Positions 1 to 5,715 of a stretch of 5,799 nt of DNA are shown in pieces. The translations under genes were made by a program, and so were the position numbers. The DNA is taken from the NCBI GenBank assembly GCA_022791355.1, contig JAAVYX010000109.1:1-5799 (forward strand), read 5' to 3'. Origin of the DNA: Clostridiales bacterium (GTDB lineage: Bacteria; Bacillota; Clostridia; Oscillospirales; Acutalibacteraceae). The notes below the pieces were generated by a model that was not told where the DNA came from, did no database searches, and was given only the letters and a program-made list of their open reading frames with translations. Every line of letters begins with the position of its first letter. Positions within the stretch are counted from its first letter, which is position 1.

Positions 1-53
1 ATTTAGCGCAGTCGGTCATATTTTTCAAACAAGCCCTAATATTAAGATAGAAA

Positions 54-72
54 AAATCTGGTGTGAATCCTC
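54..72 (-). repeat. Degenerate copy of the GAGGTTTCGCGCCAGAT repeat, inverted relative to the downstream copies
   Basis: The plus strand reads AAATCTGGTGTGAATCCTC. It matches the reverse complement of the downstream copy at 5616-5641 at 16 of 19 positions. The similarity continues into the flank: both are followed, on this reading, by a CTAAA element and an A-rich tail. This makes it a likely member of the same repeat family as the three copies at 5567-5685, which lie in the opposite orientation on the other side of the operon. Function is unknown. Confidence 0.5.
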
Positions 73-75
73 CCC

Positions 76-113
76 CTAAACGAAAAAGTCACAGTAAACC
101 TAAAAGAAAAGTC
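76..113 (+). promoter_or_regulatory. Imperfect tandem direct repeat, possible regulator site
   Basis: CTAAACGAAAAAGTC (76-90) and CTAAAAGAAAAGTC (100-113) differ by a single-base shift and one substitution. The shared AAAAGTC cores sit 23 bp apart, close to two helical turns. OmpR-family regulators commonly bind tandem direct repeats on one DNA face, so this could be an autoregulatory site for the downstream regulator. The A-rich composition weakens the case. It could also be tail sequence of the adjacent repeat family. Confidence 0.3.
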
Positions 114-212
114 TATAGCCTTTTTTCTGGTTTTACCAGCATAATGATGCAGCCATGACGCAAATAAGGCATACTATAGGTATCACAAAAGCGAAAACCG
201 GGGAGTGAGAAA

Positions 213-866
213 ATGATACATATCCTGATTGTAGAGGATGAAAAGCCCATATCCGACCTGCTGCGCTTGAGCCTCACAAAGGCGGGCTATCACTGCACCT
301 GCGTCTATGACGGCGCCAGCGCCGCGGACGCCATTGAAAAGGAAATATTCGACCTTATCCTGCTGGACGTTATGCTCCCCTGCGTCAACGGCTTTGAGCT
401 GATGGAATATATTCGGCCCATTGGGATTCCGGTGATTTTTCTCACCGCCAAAAACGCGGTGGACGACCGGGTGAGAGGCCTGCGGATGGGGGCGGAGGAT
501 TATATCGTAAAGCCCTTTGAAATTCTTGAGCTGCTGGCCAGGGTCGAGGGGGTGCTGCGCCGGCACGGGAAGCTCCAGGCCGCCATCAGCATTGGCGGGC
601 TGGAAATCAACACCCTGTCCATGATCGTCACAAGGGACGGCCAGGAGATCGCCCTGACCAAAAAGGAGTATGACCTTTTGCTGCTCTTTGCCCGCAACCC
701 CGGCATTGTGCTTTATAAAAGCACCATTTACGAGCGGGTTTGGGGCGGCGAGTACCCCGAAAGCACCCGAACGGTTGAGCTGCACGTCCAGCGCATGAAG
801 AAAAAGGTGGGCTGGAACAAGCGGCTGAGCCCCGTTTATACCGTCGGCTACCGTCTGGAGGTGTAG
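213..866 (+). CDS. OmpR/PhoB-family response regulator transcription factor
   Basis: A cytoplasmic DNA-binding response regulator of 217 residues, the usual length for the OmpR/PhoB class. The receiver domain spans about residues 1-115. It has the acidic pocket E8/D9, the phospho-acceptor D52 in the LLLDVMLP segment, the switch residue T78 (FLTAK) and K100 in IVKPFE. The winged-helix effector domain covers about 125-217, with a recognition helix around residues 185-199 (TRTVELHVQRMKKKV) and the C-terminal wing hairpin VYTVGYRLEV. The ATG start is supported by GGGGAG at 200-205, seven bases upstream. The kinase gene follows after 3 bp, so the two are surely a cognate pair. It probably activates this operon, perhaps through repeats upstream. 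VanR-like function is possible from context, but nothing in the protein alone proves it. Confidence 0.95.
   Translation: MIHILIVEDEKPISDLLRLSLTKAGYHCTCVYDGASAADAIEKEIFDLILLDVMLPCVNGFELMEYIRPIGIPVIFLTAKNAVDDRVRGLRMGAEDYIVKPFEILELLARVEGVLRRHGKLQAAISIGGLEINTLSMIVTRDGQEIALTKKEYDLLLLFARNPGIVLYKSTIYERVWGGEYPESTRTVELHVQRMKKKVGWNKRLSPVYTVGYRLEV
857..863 (+). promoter_or_regulatory. Ribosome binding site fixing the kinase TTG start
   Basis: GGAGGTG at 857-863 lies inside the last codons of the response-regulator gene, six bases before the TTG at 870. No ATG or GTG is placed as well, and translation from TTG gives the whole first membrane helix, so the rare start codon is well supported. Confidence 0.8.
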
Positions 867-869
867 GCC

Positions 870-2285
870 TTGCGCTTTTGGCTGCGACTGATCCTCTCCA
901 TCTCCCTGCTCATCGCCCTGTCCTTTGGAATCGGCGGCGCCTGCCTGGTCTCCACCTCCTTTCAGACGGCCCTGCGCGATGAAAAGACGGCGGCCATGCA
1001 CGCCTATCAAATGGTGCGCAACACCCTATATTTGCTCAATTCCCTAGGCGAAAAAACCGATTATGAAAATATGGCCGACGCGCTGGGCCAGATGGAGCAG
1101 CGGGGCGCGGCCCGCTGGCAGGCCCTTTCCCTACAGTCGGAGGAGCGCTCGGTATACCAGAGCGGCGACCGCTCCCTGTTTGCGACCGACCTGCCCCGGC
1201 CGGTCTCCAACGAGTGCGTCTATGCGGTGGTTCGGGGAGAAAAAGGGGTCTATCTCCAGGTGCTCAGCGCCATCCTTACGGCCGAGGACCAGCTTTGGTT
1301 ACAGGCCTGCTTCGACCTTTCCCCGGCATATGAGGCCAGGGAAACCCAGCAGCGGCTCTTTCTCATCATCTATTTGGCCGTGGTAGCCCTGGGCGTTCTG
1401 ATGGCGGCCGTCTTGTCCTTCGCCCTGACCAAGAAGCTGCGGCGGCTGGCCGTCGCCGTCCGGCGGATATCCCGGGGTGATCTTTCCACCCGTTCGGATA
1501 TCCGCAGTCTCGACGAATTTGGTCAGCTCTCCCGGGATTTCGACGCCATGGCGGACAAGCTGGAGGACAACATCCGTAAACTGCGGGCCGATATGCGGCG
1601 GCAGGAGTACTTTATGGGGGCCTTCGCCCATGAGCTGAAAACGCCCATGACCTCCATCATCGGCTATGCCGACCTGCTGCGGCAGGACGGGTTGGACGAG
1701 AGCAGCCGGGCCGAGGCGGCCAACTATATTTTTTCGGAGGGGCAAAGGCTGGAAAAGCTCTCCTTCAAGCTGCTGGACCTGCTGCTCATGGAAAAGGACG
1801 CGCTGACCTTAAAGGCGGTCTCCCTTCCCGCCCTCTTCGCCGACCTGGACCGGGCTTTTTCCCCCACCCTTCGGAATAAGGGGGTGGAGCTTATCTGCCG
1901 GGCCGAGCAGGGTAAGGTCCTTTTGGAGCCGGACCTGATCAAGTCGCTGCTCTACAATCTGGTGGACAACGCCGCAAAGTCCATGGAGGGGGAGGGCCGT
2001 ATTTTGGCCACCGGACGGCTGATTCCGGGCGGCTGCCAGCTCCAGGTGGAGGACGACGGCTGCGGCATGGAGCAGGAGGAGCTTTCCCGCATCACCGAGG
2101 CCTTTTACAGGGTGGATAAATCCCGTTCCCGGCGGCAGGGCGGCGCGGGCCTGGGTCTGGCCCTCTGCCGGAAAATCGTCGGGCTGCACCACGGCAGCAT
2201 CGCCTTTTACAGCGAGCCGGGGCAGGGTACCTGCGTAACCATCGAGCTTTTTACAGGCAGGGGGAATAAGCGTGCAAAAGGTTAA
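870..2285 (+). CDS. Membrane sensor histidine kinase
   Basis: A 471-residue orthodox sensor kinase that autophosphorylates and passes phosphate to the upstream response regulator. A first membrane helix (about 5-28) and a second (about 163-187) enclose an extracytoplasmic sensor region of roughly 130 residues that I do not recognise. A HAMP linker follows (about 188-240). The HisKA domain carries the phospho-acceptor H254 in AFAHELKTPMTSIIGY. The ATPase domain shows the N box (N363 and N367 in LYNLVDNAAK), the G1 box around D395 (DDGCGM), the F box (EAFYRVDKSRSR) and the G2 box GAGLGLAL (425-432). All catalytic motifs are intact. The start is TTG, with GGAGGTG six bases upstream. The 3' end overlaps the next gene by 14 bp, pointing to coupled translation. 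The large sensor loop suggests it senses an external ligand or envelope state. Which one cannot be read from the sequence. Confidence 0.95.
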   Translation: MRFWLRLILSISLLIALSFGIGGACLVSTSFQTALRDEKTAAMHAYQMVRNTLYLLNSLGEKTDYENMADALGQMEQRGAARWQALSLQSEERSVYQSGDRSLFATDLPRPVSNECVYAVVRGEKGVYLQVLSAILTAEDQLWLQACFDLSPAYEARETQQRLFLIIYLAVVALGVLMAAVLSFALTKKLRRLAVAVRRISRGDLSTRSDIRSLDEFGQLSRDFDAMADKLEDNIRKLRADMRRQEYFMGAFAHELKTPMTSIIGYADLLRQDGLDESSRAEAANYIFSEGQRLEKLSFKLLDLLLMEKDALTLKAVSLPALFADLDRAFSPTLRNKGVELICRAEQGKVLLEPDLIKSLLYNLVDNAAKSMEGEGRILATGRLIPGGCQLQVEDDGCGMEQEELSRITEAFYRVDKSRSRRQGGAGLGLALCRKIVGLHHGSIAFYSEPGQGTCVTIELFTGRGNKRAKG

Positions 2286-3018
2286 ATACGCGCTGGTCTT
2301 GGTCCTCACCGCCGTCCTCATCACCCTGGGGGCCCTGCTCCCGTCCATAGCGGCAAGGGTCCAGGACGCGGCCGAGCAGGGCAAGGCTGTGTTCGGCGAC
2401 ATGGAGGAGATTCGTCTGAACCTGTACGAGCTGAGCGCGTTGCAAAAGCTCTACCTCATACCGTCCGCAACCGTGGTGGATATCTCCACGGATAAGACCA
2501 AGTTAAAGGATGCGGATATCACACAGACAGTTGCGGCCGCCCTGCGTCCCTATATCCAAAACGGGCTCGTACCGGATAACCTCGACGCCTTTATCTGGGA
2601 GTACCATCCCATGCTGTATTACAGCACTTTTGATTCCCAGTTTTCCAATATCGTCTGGATGATATCCCTGGTCTGCGGCGAGGAGCGGGGGGATTGGCAG
2701 AGAATCGACATGCTTCTGGACGATAAAACCGGAAAGCCTCTGACCGTCAACTACGACTGTGCTCTGCCCCTTTATGACGACTGGATGCTGGAGGAGCTTC
2801 TGGAAAGTTTTTACACTGTCTATTTGAACGAACTGGACTTGACGGCCGAAGAGGGTTTTCACAGGGAGGATATCGAAAAAAAGCGGACGACAAGCACCAC
2901 CTTTCGATGGGCGGACGCGGAATACGGGGAATGGGGGATCGAGTTTCTCATTTCCGACAACGGTTTTTACAACTGGATTTTTGATGCAAATATGATGGGG
3001 AACGTGGCCGTGAAATGA
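2272..3018 (+). CDS. Conserved-looking exported or membrane-anchored protein of unknown function
   Basis: I do not recognise this 248-residue protein. It starts with a short basic stretch (MQKVK) and a hydrophobic helix at about 6-27, which is either a signal anchor or an uncleaved signal peptide. There is no lipobox cysteine. The rest is predicted to lie outside the membrane: a possible helical region (about 30-62), then a mixed, aromatic-rich domain with a segment LLDDKTGKPLTVNYD (148-162) that looks like a beta-turn-beta element, and two cysteines (C135, C163). The GTG start at 2272 has AGGGGG at 2259-2264 and overlaps the kinase gene by 14 bp, so the two are co-translated. This position, directly behind a kinase and on the outer face, suggests a sensor accessory or signal-modulating protein, as with the YycH/YycI pair in Bacillus, though no sequence similarity to those is claimed. 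A cell-wall-active role is also possible. Confidence 0.85.
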   Translation: MQKVKYALVLVLTAVLITLGALLPSIAARVQDAAEQGKAVFGDMEEIRLNLYELSALQKLYLIPSATVVDISTDKTKLKDADITQTVAAALRPYIQNGLVPDNLDAFIWEYHPMLYYSTFDSQFSNIVWMISLVCGEERGDWQRIDMLLDDKTGKPLTVNYDCALPLYDDWMLEELLESFYTVYLNELDLTAEEGFHREDIEKKRTTSTTFRWADAEYGEWGIEFLISDNGFYNWIFDANMMGNVAVK

Positions 3019-3022
3019 TGCG

Positions 3023-3102
3023 CCCCTTATCTATGCTATAAGCGTACCATTGATTGGCCCCAGTCAATCGATGGCCGCAAGCATAGATAAGGGGGTATTT
3101 TT
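3023..3102 (+). promoter_or_regulatory. Nested hairpin covering the racemase ribosome binding site, terminator/attenuator-like
   Basis: A perfect 15-bp inverted repeat, CCCCTTATCTATGCT (3023-3037) and AGCATAGATAAGGGG (3080-3094), encloses a second stem, CCATTGATTG (3047-3056) with CAATCGATGG (3065-3074), closed by an 8-base loop. The inner stem has one G-U pair if read as RNA. The GGGGG ribosome binding site (3091-3095) of the racemase gene lies in the right arm, and TATTTTT follows directly, ending at the ATG. The structure could therefore hide the ribosome binding site, terminate transcription between the regulatory and enzymatic halves, or act as a palindromic DNA operator. A weak promoter-like pair, GTGAAA (3010-3015) and TATGCT (3032-3037), also falls here. 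The structure is certain; which role applies is not. Confidence 0.75.
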
Positions 3103-4194
3103 ATGTATGAAAAAGCGCCGGATATAAATTATGTGGAAATCTCCCGGGAGGCCCTGCGCCATAACGCCGCGGCCGTGCGGCGGTATGTGGACTGTCCGGT
3201 TATCGGCGTTTTAAAATGCGACGGATACGGCGTATCCTTGCTGGAGGCCGCCAGGGCCTGGCAGAGCTGCGGCGTATCCCTGTTCGCCGTTTCAGAGCCC
3301 CACGAGGCTTTGGCGCTGCGCCGGGCGGGTATAGAGGAGGACATTCTGCTTCTTTGCCCAGTAGCCGACCCGGCGACCCTGCGCGAATTGCTGGAGGCGG
3401 GGATCATCCTCACCGTAACGAGTTTGGAAACCGCTTTGTTTTACAGTGAAAACACCCATGTCCAGCCTATGCGGGCCCATGTAGCCGTGGATACCGGTAT
3501 GGGACGCTTTGGAATCCGTTGGTCGGACATGGAACAGCTAAAGGCCGTCTGCGACCTGCCCAATTTCCTTTTTGAGGGCATATTTTCCCACTTTTCCGCC
3601 TCCTTTGAAAAGCGGTACAAGCGCACTAAAAAGCAGCTGGAGCGTTTTATGCAGGCGACCAGGGCTCTGTCGGCCGCTGGGTACGACGTGGGACTGCGGC
3701 ACATGGCCAATAGCTGCGCGGCCCTGCGCTTTCCCGAGACCCGGCTGGATGCCGTGCGCATCGGTTCGGCCCTCATCGGGGAGACCTGCGCGCCCGTGCC
3801 GGTAAAGCTGCGGCCGGCCGGCCGGTTCAAGGCGCAGGTCGTGGACCGCAAGTCCTTTTGCCGGGGGGACACCACGGGCTACGCCTCGGTGTGCAGGGTA
3901 AAACGGGCCACCGACGCCGTGATTGTAGCCGCGGGCCAGGAAAACGGCTTCGGCCTGCTCAAAAGCCCCGACAACTTTCGGGTTCGGGATCTGGCGGCGT
4001 ATTTCTGCCGGATCCTGCTCAGCCGCCTGCACCGCCCGTATATGCTCTACGGCGATAAACGGCTTTACCTTGTGGGCAGGATCGGAAGCCAATATTCCAT
4101 CTTCGACGCGGCCGGAACCGACGTCCATCCCGGCGAATACGTCACGGCAAAGGCGCGTATGCTTTTTCCCAATCAAAGGAGGCTGTTCCTGTAA
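3103..4194 (+). CDS. Alanine-racemase-family PLP protein with altered C-terminal domain
   Basis: A 363-residue soluble fold-type III PLP protein. The N-terminal barrel is clearly of the alanine racemase family: the PLP lysine K38 with the following Tyr (VLKCDGYG), AVDTGMGRFGI with R135, HMANSCAALRF (200-210) and the phosphate-binding VRIGSALIG (218-226). Y260 in TTGYAS appears to match the catalytic Tyr265 of the Geobacillus enzyme. The C-terminal domain is odd. The usual GYADG is GQENG (278-282), the GRxCMD motif is GRIGSQ (325-330), and the chain ends about 25 residues short of a typical Alr, lacking the segment with the second active-site tyrosine. PLP binding and racemisation remain plausible, but the substrate pocket must differ. 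VanT-like serine racemases have a membrane domain that is absent here. ATG has GGGGG seven bases upstream, within the hairpin. The transferase gene overlaps its stop codon, so the product likely serves the same wall-modification step. Confidence 0.88.
   Translation: MYEKAPDINYVEISREALRHNAAAVRRYVDCPVIGVLKCDGYGVSLLEAARAWQSCGVSLFAVSEPHEALALRRAGIEEDILLLCPVADPATLRELLEAGIILTVTSLETALFYSENTHVQPMRAHVAVDTGMGRFGIRWSDMEQLKAVCDLPNFLFEGIFSHFSASFEKRYKRTKKQLERFMQATRALSAAGYDVGLRHMANSCAALRFPETRLDAVRIGSALIGETCAPVPVKLRPAGRFKAQVVDRKSFCRGDTTGYASVCRVKRATDAVIVAAGQENGFGLLKSPDNFRVRDLAAYFCRILLSRLHRPYMLYGDKRLYLVGRIGSQYSIFDAAGTDVHPGEYVTAKARMLFPNQRRLFL
4175..4182 (+). promoter_or_regulatory. Strong ribosome binding site of the transferase gene inside the racemase gene
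   Basis: AAAGGAGG ends eleven bases before the ATG at 4194 and is encoded within the last codons of the racemase-family gene. The stop and start overlap as TAATG. This shows that the short racemase C-terminus is a natural end tuned to the next gene and not a frameshift artefact. Confidence 0.75.
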
Positions 4195-5255
4195 TGTACC
4201 AAATTTTTACAAAGGAGGACGGCGAAAGGACGGCCCTCCTGTCGGCCTTCGTGCGGCTGCATAGGGCGGGTCATTTTTTACAGTCGCCCCAATGGGCGCA
4301 GGTCAAGCAATGCTGGGATTGGCGGGGCGTCCTTGCCTATGACGGCGCGGGCAATATTCTGGGGGCCGTCTCGGCGCTGATACGGCCGCTGCCGCTGGGC
4401 TTTTCCCTGCTGTACGCGCCCAGGGGACCGGTCTGCGACCGGAACGATCCCGGCGTGATGGGAGAGCTGTTCGAGGGACTAAGGGCCCTCGCCAAATCCT
4501 GCCGGGCCCTGCTGCTGTATATCGACCCGGATGAAGCCGATGAAAACCAGGCCTTCCGGGCGGGGATGAAGGCGGCGGGCTTCACCGAACAATCCAGTAG
4601 CGGCTTCGGCAACATCCAGCCCCAGTACGTATTCCGGCTGGGGCTGGACGGCCGGGGGGAGGAGGAAATCTTTGCCGGCTTTTCCAGTAAAACCAGATAT
4701 AACATCCGTCTGGCCGGCCGGCGAGGGGTTACGGTCCGGCAATTTTGCGGGGATGAAGAGATACCGGAGGATGCCTTGACCGCCTTTTCCGAACTGATGG
4801 AGGTCACAGGCCGGCGAGACCGGTTCACCGTGCGGGACAAGGCCTATTTCAAGAGGATTTTTTCAGCTCTCGGCGGCGGGGCCGTCCTGTTTCTGGCCTA
4901 TCTGGACGGCCAGCCCATCGCCGGGACCATCGGGGTTTATTACGGCGGCAAGGCGTGGTATCTGTACGGCGCCTCCTCCAACCAGCGTCGGGAGGCCATG
5001 CCCAATTATCTGCTGCAATGGGAGATGATTCGCCGCGCCCTGCGGCAGGGCTGCTCGGTTTACGATTTTAGAGGCGTGCCCGGCGAGGTATCCAAGGACC
5101 ATCCCCTTTACGGGCTTTACCGTTTCAAAAAGGGCTTCTCGGGCGATTATGTGAAATTCACCGGTCTGTTTACCTATAAATATAAAAAGCTGATGAGCGC
5201 GGTTTTTTTGACCTTGCTGAAAATCCTGCGCTACCGGAAAGGGCGGGAGTCATAA
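4194..5255 (+). CDS. FemX/FemAB-family peptidoglycan branching aminoacyl transferase
   Basis: A 353-residue member of the Fem family, which uses aminoacyl-tRNA to add the amino acids of the peptidoglycan cross-bridge to the lysine or Dap of lipid II or its UDP precursor at the inner membrane face. Family features in order: HFLQSPQWAQVK (27-38), LLYAPRGPVCD (72-82), FSSKTRYNIRLAGRRGV (163-179), a VTGRRDRF segment (204-211), WYLYGASSNQ (255-264), MPNYLLQWEMI (269-279), YDFRG (290-294) and LYRFKKGF (308-315), whose lysine probably matches the catalytic lysine of Weissella FemX. The two GNAT-like lobes are complete. The coiled-coil arm of Staphylococcus FemA is absent, so it resembles FemX, the first-residue enzyme. 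The C-terminal tail (about 326-350) is hydrophobic and basic, fitting membrane contact. The amino acid it transfers cannot be read from sequence. A terminator follows, so it is the last gene of the operon. Confidence 0.93.
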   Translation: MYQIFTKEDGERTALLSAFVRLHRAGHFLQSPQWAQVKQCWDWRGVLAYDGAGNILGAVSALIRPLPLGFSLLYAPRGPVCDRNDPGVMGELFEGLRALAKSCRALLLYIDPDEADENQAFRAGMKAAGFTEQSSSGFGNIQPQYVFRLGLDGRGEEEIFAGFSSKTRYNIRLAGRRGVTVRQFCGDEEIPEDALTAFSELMEVTGRRDRFTVRDKAYFKRIFSALGGGAVLFLAYLDGQPIAGTIGVYYGGKAWYLYGASSNQRREAMPNYLLQWEMIRRALRQGCSVYDFRGVPGEVSKDHPLYGLYRFKKGFSGDYVKFTGLFTYKYKKLMSAVFLTLLKILRYRKGRES

Positions 5256-5283
5256 AAGCGTGTGACGTTTTGTTTTGGGAAAG

Positions 5284-5316
5284 GGCGTAGCTGCGGCTAT
5301 GCCGTTTTTCTTTTTT
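5284..5316 (+). terminator. Intrinsic terminator of the operon
   Basis: GGCGTAGC (5284-5291), loop TGCG and GCTATGCC (5296-5303) form an 8-bp stem with one G-U pair, followed at once by a T-rich run (5305-5316, TTTTT-C-TTTTTT). It lies 28 bp behind the transferase stop codon and is a textbook rho-independent terminator. Confidence 0.88.
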
Positions 5317-5383
5317 GTCCTTGTAGAGAAATGATTTGCGTGTGGTCTTGTACCACAAAAGGCGACATAAAGCTGCATGTGGT

Positions 5384-5414
5384 GGTATAATAACCGTAAA
5401 GCGGTTATTATACC
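5384..5414. repeat. Perfect 13-bp inverted repeat containing a TATAAT box
   Basis: GGTATAATAACCG (5384-5396) and CGGTTATTATACC (5402-5414) are perfect reverse complements around the loop TAAAG. The left arm contains TATAAT (5386-5391). A partial -35, GCGACA (5362-5367), lies 18 bp before it. The element may be an operator overlapping a promoter, a stem in the leader of the following RNA, or a small mobile-element end. No T-run follows on either strand, so it is not a terminator. Confidence 0.55.
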
Positions 5415-5561
5415 CGACGGGATGGCCGCGCTATGCGCTCTGCTGTGTAAAGCGTCCCGGTCCGGGAAAGCAGAAAAAGCCTTCGGTCTCTCCGAAGGGA
5501 GGCCCAAGGCTGTTCTCCGCGCCCTTAAGCGATGCCGAGGGCAGGGGAATTTTCTTTTTTT
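5398..5561 (+). ncRNA. Candidate small structured RNA
   Basis: If the TATAAT at 5386-5391 is a -10 box, a transcript of about 160 bases would run to the terminator T-run at 5561. It would contain CTGCT (5440-5444) paired with AGCAG (5469-5473) around an inner TCCC/GGGA stem (5455-5467), then CCTTCGG-TCTCT-CCGAAGG (5480-5498), then the terminator stem. I tested tRNA and 6S RNA by eye and found no fit. The start is uncertain and no known family is recognised. The same block could also be a non-transcribed intergenic repeat. Confidence 0.3.
5513..5561 (+). terminator. Second intrinsic terminator
   Basis: TTCTCC (5513-5518) pairs with GGGGAA (5544-5549), and after a small GC/A internal loop GCCCTT (5521-5526) pairs with GAGGGC (5537-5542). 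The stem is followed directly by TTTTCTTTTTTT (5550-5561). It stands about 200 bp behind the operon terminator and so implies a separate transcript or read-through reaching this point. Confidence 0.6.
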
Positions 5562-5566
5562 AGTTA

Positions 5567-5685
5567 AGAGTGAGGATTCGCTTTAGATTATATTTTCTTT
5601 TCTTTTTTCTTAGTAAGATAGAGGTTTCGCGCCAGATTTCCTTTTGTTTGTTTTAGCATAGATGGAGGTTTCGCGCCAGATATCC
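5567..5685 (+). repeat. Three tandem copies of a GAGGTTTCGCGCCAGAT-type repeat with T-rich spacers
   Basis: The copies align at 5567-5592, 5616-5641 and 5660-5685. The last two match at 24 of 26 positions. The first is degenerate, about 17 of 23, with core GAGGATTCGCTTTAGATT. Each is preceded by a T-rich run ending in TTAG, so the repeating unit is about 44-49 bp. The T-run of the upstream terminator serves as the first spacer. Repeats this diverged, with spacers that resemble one another, are not a CRISPR array. Regulatory tandem sites or a genome-wide intergenic repeat are the main alternatives. Confidence 0.65.
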
Positions 5686-5715
5686 CTGTATGGATACTCC
5701 AAAAGCCTATCTAGT

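Larger units (their letters stand above)
1..212 (+). promoter_or_regulatory. AT-rich upstream region of the operon
   Basis: This non-coding stretch precedes the response-regulator gene and is much more AT-rich than the genes behind it. It contains a degenerate repeat copy (54-72), an imperfect direct repeat (76-90 and 100-113) and a small hairpin, CTGG-TTTTA-CCAG (127-139). Possible -10 hexamers are TACTAT (172-177) and CATAAT (140-145), but neither has a convincing -35 at the right distance, so I do not fix a promoter. The operon promoter very probably lies here because there is no other space for it. Confidence 0.5.

Noticed and set aside
183..1010. Long minus-strand open reading frame opposite the response-regulator gene
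   Set aside because: It is antisense to an unambiguous gene with all catalytic motifs. The translation is rich in G, P, Q and H as expected for a shadow frame of GC-rich coding DNA, and it has no recognisable domain.
213..5255. Naming the locus a vancomycin-resistance (vanG/vanC-type) operon
   Set aside because: There is no D-Ala-D-Ser or D-Ala-D-Lac ligase, no VanX, VanY, VanXY or VanH, and the racemase lacks the VanT membrane domain. Only the two-component plus racemase pattern is shared.
5331..5390. A 19-codon leader-peptide-like frame (ATG at 5331)
   Set aside because: Only a weak GAGA lies upstream and too close. No regulatory codon pattern or downstream gene is visible, so it cannot be supported.
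5398..5561. tRNA, 6S RNA or riboswitch in the 3' region
   Set aside because: No T-loop or anticodon arrangement, no long rod with a central bubble, and no known aptamer motif could be recognised by eye.
5377..5586. A 69-residue plus-strand open reading frame in the 3' region
   Set aside because: It has no ribosome binding site, starts inside the run-up to a palindrome, reads straight through a strong terminator and has no domain-like features. The overlapping 75-residue frame at 5336-5563 (TTG start) fails for the same reasons.
3080..5663. Shared 9-mer AGCATAGAT between the intergenic hairpin (3080-3088) and the third repeat copy (5655-5663)
   Set aside because: Exact 9-base matches are expected many times by chance in a window of this length, so it does not link the two elements.
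5567..5685. CRISPR array
   Set aside because: There are only three copies, one of them strongly diverged, and the spacers are T-rich and resemble each other. No cas gene is present in the window.
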